Below are positions 1 to 11,300 of a DNA stretch of 55,402 bases, piece by piece. The notes under the pieces were generated by a model that worked only from the letters and a program-made list of their open reading frames with translations, had not been told where the DNA came from and did no database searches. Within the stretch, counting starts at the first letter, position 1, and each line of letters starts with the position of its first letter. The translations under genes and the position numbers were made by a program. The stretch is from a virus: the IMG/VR virus record IMGVR_UViG_3300029448_000052, positions 1 to 55,402 of that record, one strand, 5' to 3'.

Positions 1-1
1 T

Positions 2-442
2 AACACCACAACTATAGTGCCTAGAATTGGCTATACTGGTTCATCTGTTGATAGTGTTAATAAGTCTGGTGAAGATTATGTAGCATGGGTATTTGCACAA
101 GTTGAAGGATTTAGTGCGATTGGTTCATTTATAGGAAATGGGGATGATAACGGAATATTTGTCTACACAGGCTTCAGACCAGCTTGGGTTATGATAAAAC
201 GTGTAGATGCTGCAAATGATTGGCACATAATGGATGACCATAGAAACCCTATCAATGTAATGGATGGTCTTTTGTTTGCTAACCTTACTAATGGTGAAAC
301 CTCTGACGCTGCATACAATCGTGACTTCTTGAGCAATGGATTCAAGATTAGAGGGTCAGAAGCATATGTAAATGCTAGTGGTGGAACATTTGTTTATATG
401 GCCTTTGCTCATAGCCCATTTAAATTTGCTAATGCCTTTTAG
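2..442 (+). CDS. Tail protein with DUF7483-like domain, C-terminal part
   Basis: The reading frame is open from the window edge to TAG at 440-442, so the true start lies outside; a GTG at 17 is only an internal codon. The visible ~146 residues contain the pattern GIFVYTGFRPAWVMIKR, then a WHIMDDHRNP stretch and the ending VNASGGTFVYMAFAHSPFK. This is typical of the repeated DUF7483-type beta domain at the C-terminus of marine phage tail or fibre proteins. The role is probably host contact or tail structure. It is followed 11 bases later by a tail-assembly-like gene. The family assignment is from memory of the pattern; the function is inferred. Confidence 0.7.
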   Translation, partial: NTTTIVPRIGYTGSSVDSVNKSGEDYVAWVFAQVEGFSAIGSFIGNGDDNGIFVYTGFRPAWVMIKRVDAANDWHIMDDHRNPINVMDGLLFANLTNGETSDAAYNRDFLSNGFKIRGSEAYVNASGGTFVYMAFAHSPFKFANAF

Positions 443-453
443 GAGAATATAAA

Positions 454-1023
454 ATGCCGTGGAAATATAATGGGGCAACCCTTAAAGTAGGACGAGAGTT
501 TACTGGTACGGATGGTACGCAGTATCCTAAAGTCTGGATGCGTTATAGCGATAGCCAGAAGTCTGCGATTGGTATTACATGGGAAGACCCACCAGCAAGT
601 GAAGCTGCATTTGATAACAGGTTTTATCTTGGCAGACAGGCTGATGGCACACTTATCCCTAAAAGCCTAACAGATGTTAACGAAGTGGATGCAGATGGTA
701 ATGCTATAAACGGTATTGATGGCAATCAAATTGTTACACTTGGCCTCAAATCTGTGTGGGTAGCACAAACAAAAAGAATAGCGGCAGGTAAACTTGCAGT
801 GCATGACTGGTACGTTACTCGCAATGCTGAAAAGTCTACAGCCATACCTAGTTCAGTCACTACATACAGGGATGCGGTTCGTACTAAATGTGCAGAGATA
901 GAGACAGCGTTGAATGGCGCAGCTAATCTCACAGCATTTATGGCTTTGTTTGAAAATGAAATGAACTCAGACGGTACAATAAAAACTATTGCTAAGATTA
1001 ACGACTGGCCTGATGAGATTTAA
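454..1023 (+). CDS. Tail fibre assembly/chaperone-like protein
   Basis: 189 residues starting at ATG after AGGAGAATATAAA, a good ribosome site. The N-terminus (MPWKYNGATLKVGREFTGTDG) has the short beta-strand pattern seen in small proteins encoded next to phage fibres. The C-terminal 60 residues are helical and resemble the DUF4376/tail-assembly-chaperone type of ending (SVTTYRDAVRTKC...FMALFENEM). Position right after a fibre-like gene supports a role in fibre folding or attachment. No catalytic motif is seen. It could equally be a minor virion protein. Confidence 0.5.
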   Translation: MPWKYNGATLKVGREFTGTDGTQYPKVWMRYSDSQKSAIGITWEDPPASEAAFDNRFYLGRQADGTLIPKSLTDVNEVDADGNAINGIDGNQIVTLGLKSVWVAQTKRIAAGKLAVHDWYVTRNAEKSTAIPSSVTTYRDAVRTKCAEIETALNGAANLTAFMALFENEMNSDGTIKTIAKINDWPDEI

Positions 1024-1034
1024 AGGAGAACTTC

Positions 1035-2921
1035 GTGCCTTTAACCAAGCTACAGTTTAGACCTGGAATCAACCGTGATATAACATCTTATTCAAACGAA
1101 GGTGGTTGGGTTGATTGCGACAAAGTGCGTTTTCGTCTTGGCTACCCTGAAGTTATTGGTGGTTGGGAGAAATATTCACAAAATACTTATATCGGCACGG
1201 CTAGAGGATTATTTAATTGGGTAGCTCTTGATGGCTCTGATTTTCTTGGGGTTGGTACAGAGTCTAAATACTATATTGAGCAAGGCCAAGCGTTTTACGA
1301 TATTACTCCTATAAGAGCTACTACCACTAACGGTATTACGTTTGCTGCGACTAATGGTTCTTCTGTAATTACTGCAACAGACTCTAGTCATGGCGCGGTG
1401 CAGGGGGATTTTGTTACTTTATCTGGCGCGGTATCTTTAGGTGGTCTTATAACAGCGGCAGTCTTAAACCAAGAGTATGAAATAGCCTCTGTCCCTACTG
1501 GAAATACCTACACTTTTACCGCTAAAGATACTACTGGTGCAACCGTAACAGCAAATGCCAGTGATAGTGGTAATGGTGGCGCAGGAGTTGATGGGGCGTA
1601 TCAGATAAATGCTGGCCTTAATACAGGTGTCGGAGGCAACGGTTGGGGTGCAGGAACTTGGGGCAGAGGTACATGGGGATCTGGAGCTACTATTAGTGTT
1701 ACAACATCTCTTAGAGTCTGGAGCCAAGATAACTTTGGCGAGGACTTGTTAATCAATGCTAGGGATGGCTCAATATTCTATTGGGATAAAAGTGATGGAG
1801 TCACATCTCGTGCAGTAGAAATAGGCACCGTGTCAGGTGCAGATGAAACACCTGTTATTGCAAAACAAATTATGGTTTCAGATGTTGATCGCCATGTAAT
1901 TGCATTTGGCACAAATCCAGTAGGAAGCACAACACAAGACCCTTTGCTTATACGTTTTTCCGACCAAGAATCTTTAACTGATTGGAATCCTAAAGCAACT
2001 AATACAGCAGGGGATTTGCGTATAGGTTCTGGCTCTGAGTTTGTAAAAGCCATTGAAACTAAACGTGAGATTATAATCTTTACAGATAGCTCTATACATT
2101 CTATGCAATTTATTGGGTCACCTTTTACATTTGGTATCCAGCCTCTAGCTTCTAATACCACTATCATGGGTCCTAATGCAGCGATTGCAGTAGAAGATGC
2201 AGTGTTTTGGATGGGTAGGCAGAACTTCTATCTATATGATGGTAAAACTCAACAGATGCCTTGCACAGTAAAAGAGCGTGTCTTTTTTGATTTTGATTAC
2301 GACCAAGCAGATAAAGTTTACGCTGCTGTAATTTCTGAATTTAGTGAAGTAATCTGGTTCTATTGTTCCGAAACAAATTCACTTGGCAACGGTGGTACAG
2401 GTGAGAACGACCGTTACGTTATTTTTAATTATGCAGAGAACACATGGTATTATGGAAATTTAGGGCGGTCGGCTTTTTTAGACAGAGGAATCCGCACTTT
2501 TCCCATAGGCTCAGAAGGTAATTACTTATATAACCATGAATCAGGGTACACGGACGATGGTTCTGCTATGACTTCTACAATAGAGTCTAGCCCAATTGAT
2601 ATGGGAGAAGGTGATCAATTTGCGTTTATACGCAGAGTTATACCTGATTTTACTTTTAATGGTTCTACAACTAATGACCCTACTGTAAATGTTACTTTAC
2701 AATCTAATAACTTTCCTGCTGGTAATTACTTACAGTCTGAGATTGCAAAAATAGATAGAACGGCTACTTCTACAACAGTGCCTTTTGAACAATACACAAA
2801 TAAAGCAGATATACGTTTAAGGGGCAGGGCTTTTTCAATTAAAGTAGATTGTTCTACTGCTGGGGTACGTTGGCGGTTAGGTAGTCCTCGTGTAGAAGTT
2901 AGAACAGATGGGAGGCGTTAA
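1035..2921 (+). CDS. P22 gp10-like tail accessory / DNA-stabilising protein
   Basis: 628 residues with a GTG start after AAAGGAGAACTTC. The N-terminus (PLTKLQFRPGINRDITSYSNEGGW...CDKVRFR...GYPEVIGGW) followed by RGLFNWVALDGSDFLGVGT is the usual opening of the gp10-type tail hub/stabilisation proteins of podoviruses. They sit under the portal and close the packaged head. Residues ~105-190 form a beta-rich inserted module (GSSVITATDSSHGAVQGDFVTLSGAV) common in marine phage tail proteins. A GNGWGAGTWGRGTWGSG segment follows near residues 198-215. Its stop codon overlaps the next start (TAATG). The virion role is well supported; the exact P22 equivalence is a family-level inference. Confidence 0.65.
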   Translation: MPLTKLQFRPGINRDITSYSNEGGWVDCDKVRFRLGYPEVIGGWEKYSQNTYIGTARGLFNWVALDGSDFLGVGTESKYYIEQGQAFYDITPIRATTTNGITFAATNGSSVITATDSSHGAVQGDFVTLSGAVSLGGLITAAVLNQEYEIASVPTGNTYTFTAKDTTGATVTANASDSGNGGAGVDGAYQINAGLNTGVGGNGWGAGTWGRGTWGSGATISVTTSLRVWSQDNFGEDLLINARDGSIFYWDKSDGVTSRAVEIGTVSGADETPVIAKQIMVSDVDRHVIAFGTNPVGSTTQDPLLIRFSDQESLTDWNPKATNTAGDLRIGSGSEFVKAIETKREIIIFTDSSIHSMQFIGSPFTFGIQPLASNTTIMGPNAAIAVEDAVFWMGRQNFYLYDGKTQQMPCTVKERVFFDFDYDQADKVYAAVISEFSEVIWFYCSETNSLGNGGTGENDRYVIFNYAENTWYYGNLGRSAFLDRGIRTFPIGSEGNYLYNHESGYTDDGSAMTSTIESSPIDMGEGDQFAFIRRVIPDFTFNGSTTNDPTVNVTLQSNNFPAGNYLQSEIAKIDRTATSTTVPFEQYTNKADIRLRGRAFSIKVDCSTAGVRWRLGSPRVEVRTDGRR

Positions 2922-3211
2922 TGGCTACTAATGTAACTCCTTTTCCAAGATTACCTACCCCACCCCAACAAATAGATACTCAATATTTAACTGATTTAGT
3001 AAGAGCATTAGAAATATTTCTACGTCAGGCACAAAACCCTCAGTTAAATTTTCAAGAAGTGCCTACTAGCGGCAATAATAATTTACTTCAACAAGGTGAT
3101 ATATATATTGCAGATGGCGGTTTTTTAAAAGTAATCGGTAAAACAGAGATTTTTAGTGGAAGTGTATCGGCAACTGGTGCGGTTGGTACTGTAACAATAT
3201 CAGTTTCATGA
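2921..3211 (+). CDS. Small tail-associated protein
   Basis: 96 residues, start overlapping the stop of the gp10-like gene, so translationally coupled. A helical N-terminus (TQYLTDLVRALEIFLRQAQNP) is followed by a short beta segment ending SVSATGAVGTVTISVS. The TGAVGTV motif recurs in two other tail genes of this window. This arrangement (gp10-like gene then a ~100-residue partner) is frequent in marine podoviruses. The exact role is unknown; a minor neck or tail protein is likely. Confidence 0.55.
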   Translation: MATNVTPFPRLPTPPQQIDTQYLTDLVRALEIFLRQAQNPQLNFQEVPTSGNNNLLQQGDIYIADGGFLKVIGKTEIFSGSVSATGAVGTVTISVS

Positions 3212-3298
3212 GGTTGCATACAGTTTGATTTCTGTTTATGATGCAAGTAGCTACTATCAGGTATAGCTCCCTGCATCTCGTTTTATAAGGAAAGTAAG

Positions 3299-4828
3299 AT
3301 GCAAGGTATAGCGGCACTCCCATACGAAGTTTATGAACTCCCAATGATTCCAGAAGGGGGTATTCAACAGTACGAGCAAGCCGCAGATATGTTGGCTGAG
3401 TTTGGGCGTAATGGTGATACTTACATTGTTCATGCCGCTGAAGGCGAAACAATGGTTCCAATGGAAGTATTGGATAATAACCCACGTCTTAAAAAGATGT
3501 TATTCACCCAAATGGAAGAAATGGGTATTGAACCAGACCGTTATATTGTTGGTAATGAGCTTAACAGTATTAACCCTGTAACTGGTCAGCCTGAGTTTTT
3601 CCTTAAAAAAGCATTTAGGAAACTTAAAAGAGGCGTTAAAAAAGCTGGTAAATCTATTGCTAAAGTCGCTAAAAAAGTAGCACCGATAATATTACCTATA
3701 GCAGCTCCTTTCTTATTACCAGCTATGCCGCTTGCTTTTGCTAGTGGTATCGGTAGTTTAGCTGGTGGGTTAATAGCTGGACAAGATTTTAGTACAGCAC
3801 TTAAAGGTGCTGTGATTACAGGTGGTTTAGCTGGCCTTGGTAATATGGCTTTTGGCGGCAGTGGAGGATTTGGTAGTGGTAAGTTTTTTGGTAGTTATGC
3901 AGACCCTACAGCGGGATTAGGCAACTTTAGTTTCAAACAAGCCTTTACCCCTGTAAATCCATTTAGTCAAGCAGGGCAAGCACAACTTGCAGCATTAAGA
4001 GCACAATCAGCCGCACAAAATGCTAGATTTCCAGTTTCTGAGCAAGCTCAACTAAAAGCATTAGGACAAGATGTTACCTATCCTGAAGGACAAAACTTTA
4101 GCCAAAAACTTGTTCAACCATCAGATAGTCTTGCTGATCCAAGTCCTTTTGCAAAAGGTGGGGCAGATACACCAATAACTGATTTACTCAAAACACCAGA
4201 ACCACCAAGCACTTATGATAAAGCTGTTGAGTTTTACCAACAAAATATTAGCCCAAGTGGTAGAGCAGCAAATCTTGATAATGCTAAAGTTTTAGCTGAT
4301 GCTAAACAGATTAAAGCACAAACGATCCTTCAACAAGAAGCATTAGGTATACCTGTTAATGAAGCTGAGATAGCAAAAGCAGCATTAGAAAAAGCCACTG
4401 TACAAAATACTCCTGGAGTAATATCGCAATATGCACCTGTTACTGCACTTGGCACAGCAGGAGCAGTTGCCGCTGATTATGCTACAGATGGTGCAATACT
4501 AGGTATATTTACAGATGATGATGATGATGGGTTAGATGATGATACAGGTATGACTATGGAAGAGTACAAATCAGCATACCCAGAAAAGTTTTTTGATCCA
4601 AATAAATTTTATGGCACTAACCCCTCTTATCAAGGGTTTGCAACAGTTGCTCAGGGTGGAGAAATTGTTGGTCCTGGAACACCAACCAGTGATTCTATAC
4701 CAGCTTTATTAAGTGATGGCGAGTTTGTCATGAATGCTGCTGCTGTCCGTGGCGCAGGGGGTGGTGATAGAAAAGAGGGTGCAAAGAAAATGTATGCTAT
4801 GATGCGCCAGTTTGAGGGGAGAGCGTAA
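3299..4828 (+). CDS. Putative internal virion / DNA ejection protein
   Basis: 509 residues, ATG after ATAAGGAAAG. Residues ~100-130 are strongly basic (LKRGVKKAGKSIAKVAKKVA). They are followed by a long hydrophobic Ala/Gly/Leu-rich stretch (~125-185) that could insert in a membrane. A run of Asp (DDDDDGLDDD, ~400) precedes the C-terminal motif GPGTPTSDSIPALLSDGEFVM, which is found in many phage ejection or tail-associated proteins. It opens a run of four large genes that occupy the place of the P22/T7 ejection proteins. No enzymatic motif is visible. Function is inferred from composition and position. Confidence 0.5.
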   Translation: MQGIAALPYEVYELPMIPEGGIQQYEQAADMLAEFGRNGDTYIVHAAEGETMVPMEVLDNNPRLKKMLFTQMEEMGIEPDRYIVGNELNSINPVTGQPEFFLKKAFRKLKRGVKKAGKSIAKVAKKVAPIILPIAAPFLLPAMPLAFASGIGSLAGGLIAGQDFSTALKGAVITGGLAGLGNMAFGGSGGFGSGKFFGSYADPTAGLGNFSFKQAFTPVNPFSQAGQAQLAALRAQSAAQNARFPVSEQAQLKALGQDVTYPEGQNFSQKLVQPSDSLADPSPFAKGGADTPITDLLKTPEPPSTYDKAVEFYQQNISPSGRAANLDNAKVLADAKQIKAQTILQQEALGIPVNEAEIAKAALEKATVQNTPGVISQYAPVTALGTAGAVAADYATDGAILGIFTDDDDDGLDDDTGMTMEEYKSAYPEKFFDPNKFYGTNPSYQGFATVAQGGEIVGPGTPTSDSIPALLSDGEFVMNAAAVRGAGGGDRKEGAKKMYAMMRQFEGRA

Positions 4829-5775
4829 TGGCAACAGAAACTATAATTACCAAAGAATCCCCTGAAGTAGAAGCCTATAAACTTGGTTTACTGGAGCAAG
4901 CTAAAAATTTAGTAGATGCCCCTCCTGCTGGTGGTTTACCAACTATACAACAGGCAGGTTTAGATCCATTACAAACTCAAGCAGCGGGGTTAGCTTCACA
5001 GGGTGTTGGTGCATTTCAACCTTTTTTAACTCAAGCTGGCTTAACTCAAGCAGCAGCAGGAACACAGTTTGGAGCAGGGCAACAAGCATTAACTGATGCA
5101 GCCACTCAATATGGTATGGGGGTAGGCGCACCTAGTCAGGCACAAATGAGTGCCTATATGAACCCTTATCAGCAAGCAGTGCAAGCTGAAATTACTCGTG
5201 CTTTTGACCAACAGAGATCACAAATGGGTCAGCAAGCAGCACAAGCTGGTGCATTTGGAGGGAGCCGTGCGGCTGTTCAACAAGCTGAAATAGGTCGTAA
5301 TGAAGCAGCAGCATTAGCCAAAGCACAAGCTGATAATTTTCTACAAGCACAAGCAGCCGCACAAAATGAACTTAATAGAGCATTACAGGCTGGTCAAGGT
5401 TTAACTCAAATTGGTCAAGTAGGTGGGGCATTAGGTAAAGGTATTGGTTCATTAGGTATGGAGCAAGCGGCTCTTGGTGAATTAGGCCAACAATTAAATT
5501 TACAAGATGTAAATATTTTAAGTCAGTTAGGCCAGATAGGACAAGCTCAATCACAAGCAGAACTTGAAGCTGCTAGACAAACACAAATGCAAAATATTTA
5601 TGAGCCTTATCAACGTCTTGGTTTTTACGGTGATATATTAGCTGGCGCACCAACTAGTCAACAACAAATTAGTCAAAGTGCAGCACCTAACCCTAGTTTA
5701 TTAAATCAAATTGTAGGCGGTGCAGCTACAGGAATAGGATTATATGGAGCAGGAAAAGGCACGGGGTTAATCTAA
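4828..5775 (+). CDS. Putative internal virion protein, Gln/Ala-rich
   Basis: 315 residues, start coupled to the previous stop (TAATG). It is extremely rich in Gln, Ala and Gly with long predicted helices (for example QQAAQAGAFGGSRAAVQQAE). The ending YEPYQRLGFYGDILAGAP is a hallmark of a small family of marine phage virion proteins placed between two larger ejection proteins. A short Gly-rich hydrophobic tail (residues ~295-312) could contact membrane. No catalytic residues are recognisable. By order it may correspond to the smallest of a three- or four-protein ejection set. Confidence 0.5.
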   Translation: MATETIITKESPEVEAYKLGLLEQAKNLVDAPPAGGLPTIQQAGLDPLQTQAAGLASQGVGAFQPFLTQAGLTQAAAGTQFGAGQQALTDAATQYGMGVGAPSQAQMSAYMNPYQQAVQAEITRAFDQQRSQMGQQAAQAGAFGGSRAAVQQAEIGRNEAAALAKAQADNFLQAQAAAQNELNRALQAGQGLTQIGQVGGALGKGIGSLGMEQAALGELGQQLNLQDVNILSQLGQIGQAQSQAELEAARQTQMQNIYEPYQRLGFYGDILAGAPTSQQQISQSAAPNPSLLNQIVGGAATGIGLYGAGKGTGLI

Positions 5776-8330
5776 TGAATGTATTGCAGAGAAAAATGTT
5801 TGCAAATGGGGGTATGGCACAAGCTCAACCACCTATGATGCAACAGCCAATGGCTCCACCGCCAATGGCTCCACCTACTTCAGTGGGTAAAGGTATTACC
5901 TCAGGGTTGGTTGATCCTGCACAAGAGCAAATGATCGCCGAACAAGGGTTTGCTGAGATGGCTGGTGGTATGCAGAATATGTTAAGTAATATAGATTCTG
6001 CAGGTTCTACTGAAGAAGTTATAAATGCAATGCGCGGTGATGAAGCAAGTTTGCAAGAAAGATACAGTGAGTTAGCTGATATTGTTGGCGAAGGAGATGC
6101 AAAGAAAACACCAGAATCAGTTCTGGCGTTAGTACAACCCACATTTACAATGATGGATCTTGTACAAGAAGAAGCTCCTGCTGGTGGTATAGCTGATGCA
6201 ATGCCAAAGGCAGGAGGTGGACTCCTCGCCGGAAATATAGATGCAGCCTCACCTGTGCAAGCTCCAGGAATGGGTGAGGCTATGGCACGTATGCAAGCTG
6301 GAGAAACTCCTGTTAAAGCTAAATTTGGTGGGTCACAAAACGATTTAATAGCTAGACCAGATATTCGCATACCCCCTAGAGTTACACAAAATATTCAACC
6401 TATAAGTATGAGTTTGCCTAACCTTGGGGGACAAGCCCTTCCTGGATTACAAAGTATGGATCAATCCAGAGTACAGCGATATGCTGGGGATTATATGGGT
6501 GCGATGAAACCATATTTAGACCAGCTAACAGGCGGTAGTGGTCCTGATGTGAAGCAAAGCATGGAAATATTAGAGCCATATATGCCTAAACAAAGATCGT
6601 CTGCTGAAGTGTTACAAGAATATCAAGATTTACTTGGCTCAGGAGATATGGATGCTGCTAAAACACAAGCCTATCTAGCTTTAGTACAAGCAGGTCAATC
6701 TATATCTGAGTCTGGGAAACCTTTATTGGGTGCAGCAATTGATGCTGCTGGGGAAGCCGCGCCAACATTAAGTAAGATAGCTTCTGAAAAAGCAGCACAA
6801 GATAGGGCAATTAAATTAGCTTCTAGACAAGAACAGGTGCAACGTGAAGATGCAATAAGATCTGCTCAATTAGGTGTAGCACAAAATGCTATAGCCAGAA
6901 CAGCAGGAGCTAGTGCAAGTATAGAAAATGCAATACTCAGCGCACAACAAAAAGCTATTGATTATGGGTTAAAAATGGAGGGTGATGCAGTAAAAGTTGT
7001 AAATGATACAGCTATTAGGAATTGGTCAGCCGCTAATCAGTATGGTGTAACAGCTACTGAAACATGGGGTAGATATAACGAAGCAACTAAAAAAGTTGAC
7101 ATTCTTGGTGTAAGGCGCACTGCTGATGGCGTTAAATATATTGATGATAATAATGGAACATTAGTAGATGTGCCAAAAGGTTACGCTCCATACAATAAAG
7201 ATGCATTTGCCGCTGCTCATGGCACAGGCGCAATAGATTTCTCTAAAGCTAAAAAAGTAAACTTACTTATACCTGATATTACAGTAACAGATGCTGAGGG
7301 TAATGTAACTGAAGCTAGAGGATCTAAATCTGGGTTTAACCAATTTGCTGGATTTTTTGTAGGTGGTAATTATTATTACTCCCCAACAGGAGATGTTAAA
7401 GATGCTGTTAAAGCACCTCAAGGATTTATTGAAGGTGCTGAAAAAGATGTGTTAGAAATTTCTCAACCTGATGGTGCTGGAAGAATTAAAGTTACAGTTA
7501 AAGCTGGTCCAAATGCTGGTGATAGCTTTATCTCTACTATCAATGGCAAAGTATTTCCTGGAGTAGCTTATGAGTTAGATCCAGCAGTAAGAGATGATTC
7601 TGGTGCATATCAATCAGGTAATCCTCTTGTAACTACTGTTCCAAATCCAGGGGTATCGGTTGATAGGATGTCAGCCGCTAGGGTAAATAGTTTACAAGAT
7701 AAAGTAATCGCACAAACTCAAGCTATCACAGCAGCTAATTCAGTTCTTTCTGCTATCGGTGATGCAGTTGGTCCTCTAAATACTGTTAAAGCATTTACTT
7801 CTAATTTTGTTGCTCCATTAGCACCAGACTTTATGTCTGGTGCTTTAGAGTTTTCTGCTACAGAAAGAGGTAGGAGAGAAATGGAGTTATTTGGTCGTAA
7901 CCTAGCTCGTGCTTTAGCTTTGTCTGATAGATATGCGGTAAGGGAACAAGAACTTATTGCTCAATTAAATGAAGATCCAGTAGGTTTCTTTAAGAACCCT
8001 GATATGTCTACTGTAAGATTCCAAGAACTTATGCGATATCTACAAAATGACCTTACATTTAATAGAGGTATTCTTGATGATAAAAATGAAATAGGGTTTT
8101 TAAATAGAGTGCCTACAGGCACAGCTAATGACCCAATTATATTTGAAGCTCCTGGACAGTTTGATTATTTAAGTATTACCGCACAGAATGCTGGTGGAGC
8201 TGATAAATTAAATGGTATGTTTATTAGGATGACAGCAGCAGAAGCACGTAGGCAAGGTATTGATCAAAACTTAATTCCAGCAAACGGATCAGACTTAATG
8301 CTAGAAATAGGTAAAGATATCAACTTCTAA
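5775..8330 (+). CDS. Putative large internal virion protein
   Basis: 851 residues, coupled to the preceding gene (TAATG). The N-terminal 60 residues are Met/Pro/Gln-rich (PPMMQQPMAPPPMAPP). A helical region (~230-400) with many Ala and Gln is followed by a more globular part (~400-650) and a helical end (~660-800). It lies between two other very large structural-type genes and has no known enzymatic motif. Interpretation as an ejected internal-head protein rests on size, order and composition only. Confidence 0.45.
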   Translation: MNVLQRKMFANGGMAQAQPPMMQQPMAPPPMAPPTSVGKGITSGLVDPAQEQMIAEQGFAEMAGGMQNMLSNIDSAGSTEEVINAMRGDEASLQERYSELADIVGEGDAKKTPESVLALVQPTFTMMDLVQEEAPAGGIADAMPKAGGGLLAGNIDAASPVQAPGMGEAMARMQAGETPVKAKFGGSQNDLIARPDIRIPPRVTQNIQPISMSLPNLGGQALPGLQSMDQSRVQRYAGDYMGAMKPYLDQLTGGSGPDVKQSMEILEPYMPKQRSSAEVLQEYQDLLGSGDMDAAKTQAYLALVQAGQSISESGKPLLGAAIDAAGEAAPTLSKIASEKAAQDRAIKLASRQEQVQREDAIRSAQLGVAQNAIARTAGASASIENAILSAQQKAIDYGLKMEGDAVKVVNDTAIRNWSAANQYGVTATETWGRYNEATKKVDILGVRRTADGVKYIDDNNGTLVDVPKGYAPYNKDAFAAAHGTGAIDFSKAKKVNLLIPDITVTDAEGNVTEARGSKSGFNQFAGFFVGGNYYYSPTGDVKDAVKAPQGFIEGAEKDVLEISQPDGAGRIKVTVKAGPNAGDSFISTINGKVFPGVAYELDPAVRDDSGAYQSGNPLVTTVPNPGVSVDRMSAARVNSLQDKVIAQTQAITAANSVLSAIGDAVGPLNTVKAFTSNFVAPLAPDFMSGALEFSATERGRREMELFGRNLARALALSDRYAVREQELIAQLNEDPVGFFKNPDMSTVRFQELMRYLQNDLTFNRGILDDKNEIGFLNRVPTGTANDPIIFEAPGQFDYLSITAQNAGGADKLNGMFIRMTAAEARRQGIDQNLIPANGSDLMLEIGKDINF

Positions 8331-8344
8331 GGATAGGGGCAAAT

Positions 8345-11300
8345 ATGGCGACTACAATAGGCGCACCCACACAGCAAGGACTTACTGATTATCAACAAGG
8401 GGGTGTTGTTAATCCTGCTGATCCACGAGTAAATGTACCTCCTGGAACTACTGCACCTATGGGTGAAGTCACAGCAACTACTGATATATTGCCTAGCCGT
8501 GTAACGGGTAAACGTGATGAAGGTGTTGCTGAAGATTACACTGGTTTAGATTTAGGATACATTGGTGATTTTGCTCGTGGTGCAAATGATCTAATACTTG
8601 CTTTACCTGATGCTGCTATCAATGCTGTGGCAGAAGGATTAGAAGCTGTAGGAATAGTAGAGCCTAATACAGTAGATAGGCGTTATTTAGCACGGATATT
8701 TAACAGTTCTGATTTTGAGAGCCAGAAAGTTATTATCCCATATTTATTGCATTACGGTACTGGTGAGTTTGGTGGGCAAGCAGATCAAGAAGGAACAGTT
8801 TCAAAAGTAGTTAGAGGTGCTGGTCAGGCTGCTATTGCTTCATTACCTATTGTTGGCATGCAAATGAGAGCTGCTGCTGCACCAACTATAGCTAGTTCAA
8901 CAGCCTTACAAACACCATCATCATCCACCACTACACAAAGAGTTGTAGAGGGTATGATAGCACCATTTAGAACAAGTCCTGGAACTGCTGCTGCTGTAGA
9001 AACTGGACTTGGCGCAGCTAGTGGAGCTGGTGCGGTTACTGAACAAGAATTATTTGGCACAAGTGGTATGGTCGGTGCATTAGCACCCATTCTCCCTGCT
9101 GCCGCAGCTAGTGCTTTAGGTAAAACTCCCGGAATAAACCTAGCTAAAAAAGGTTTTAATTGGACTAAATCTTTTGCTAAAGGTAAAATTGATGATACTA
9201 AAGTATTAACTGGTAAAGTAAAACCAGGAGAAGGAGCAGAGGGAGAAGCTGCATTAGCTAAATTAGGAAGTGAAGTCCAAGAAGCAGCCGCCACACCACA
9301 AGCACAAGTAAATCTACAAAAAGCGGCTGAAATAGAGGCTAAATTAAGTGGTTATGCAGATGAACCTATTACACTTAGCCCAGCAGAAGCTACGTTAGAT
9401 GCACCCTTACTAGCCACTCAAACTAGAATGGAAGGTACTGGTGATGCTGCATTTACTCGTGCAAATAATCAACGTAAGACAAATGTATTAACTGCTGCCC
9501 AAAGATTTATAGATGGTGACCTTACAGCAAGCCCTGTGGATGATGCACCAATGTTCGTTTATAATCAAGCTGAAGGTACATATGCCGCAACTGTTGGTAG
9601 AATAAATGCTGATAGTGATGAGTTAGCGGCTAATTGGAGTATAGTTACAGATGCCGATACAGGTGTCTATCCTACATTAGGTAGCCGTGCTGAAACAGGG
9701 GCTAATATAAGAAAAGCTATTGTAGATGCAGAACAAGCCGCAAAAGATGATGCTGCAAAATTAGCAGCTAAACTTAAAATAAATGATGCTGATCCAGTAG
9801 GTGATGCTAATACCACAGCAGCCGCTCAAACAGCGGTAAGAGATAGTCTTACAAGTAGGGCTGGTGAAGACGCAATCAGCTACCAAGGATTACCACCTTT
9901 AGTAAGAAAATTTGTTGAATTTAAATTCAAAGATAACAGGATGTCTTTCCAAGATTGGAAGTCTTTCCGTGATCAAGTAGGTAGTGCTATTGGTAAAGCA
10001 TCAGCGATTGGTGATAAGGCTTCAATCAGGCCTCTTGCCGTATTAAGCGATCAACTTGATAATATGGCTGCTTCGTATGGTAAAACAAATGAGAAATTTG
10101 ATGACTTCCGCATTATGTATGATGCTAATGTTGTTACCCCTTTTCAACGTAGTGGTGTAACCAGAGTTACTGCAAAAGGTCAAGGAAGTACAAAAGAAAG
10201 ACCACAATATTATGTAGCAGATGAAAAAGTAGCAGATGCTTTTTTACAAGATACAAATACAGCTAAACAATTTATGAAATTATTTGCTGATAAACCAGCC
10301 GATATGCGAGCTATGAAAAATGTAGTTCTTGATAAATTACGCACTACAGCTTTTAATCAAAGCAAAGGTATATTTGAGCCAGATAAAGTAAATAAATACA
10401 TAAATACTAATAGAGAAGTTCTTACTGAGCTTGGTATAGTTGATGATCTGTTAGATACAGAAACTATGTTACGTGAAATGGTAACACGTAACGCTGAGTT
10501 AGAGGTTCGTCGCAGAACTATCAATGGTAATTTACTCATGGGTTCTGTAGCAAGAGCAACAAAAAATGAAAGCCCTGATCAACTTTTCACAGAGGCTTTA
10601 CGTAACCCAGCTAAAATGAGAGAGCTGAGACAAGTAGCTTCACAAGCTACTGACGACCTTACAGAAGAAGAAGCTAGTCAGGCTTTCCGCGCTGCTATAA
10701 CTCAAAAAATGTTAGATAGAGCAAAAACAGCTTTAAGTGACCCCACTGCATTTAAACAGTGGATGGTTAGAAATGAAGAAGTTTTAGATGCAGCTTTTGA
10801 CAAAAGTCATGTAGATAATTTATATTTAATGGCCGATGCTGCGGAGCGTGTACTAATTACAGGAATTGGTAGAGGTAAAGGTATAACTGATGAAGATATA
10901 GTTACTCGGTTTACAGGTGCTTTAGGCACAACCCCTGCTGGTATATCAAACCGTTTTATAGCTGTGCAAGAAGGACGCCTTGGTTCTAAAGCTATGGTTG
11001 GCTATATACTTAGCCGCGCGATTAGGCAACAATCTGGTGTGCGTTCTGATGCCCTTTTCCGTGAGGCTATGTTTGACCCTAATATTGCTAAATTACTTAC
11101 CACAGAAGGTGGCGAGTCAGTTCCACCATTAGGTATAAGTGAGCCACTTAAACGTAGACTTAACGCCTTCTTATTTAATATAGGTGTAGATTATGGTGAT
11201 GGTATAACAGGTGAAGGTGCCAAAGAAACACTTATACTTGAGCCTAATATTACTGATCAGCCTATATTACAAACACCCCCACCAGTGCCAGATCCAGTGC

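Noticed and set aside
5825-6370. Long minus-strand frames opposite structural genes (for example 5825-6370, 8824-9294, 20760-21266)
   Set aside because: They mirror strongly biased plus-strand genes, have no ribosome sites and resemble no proteins.
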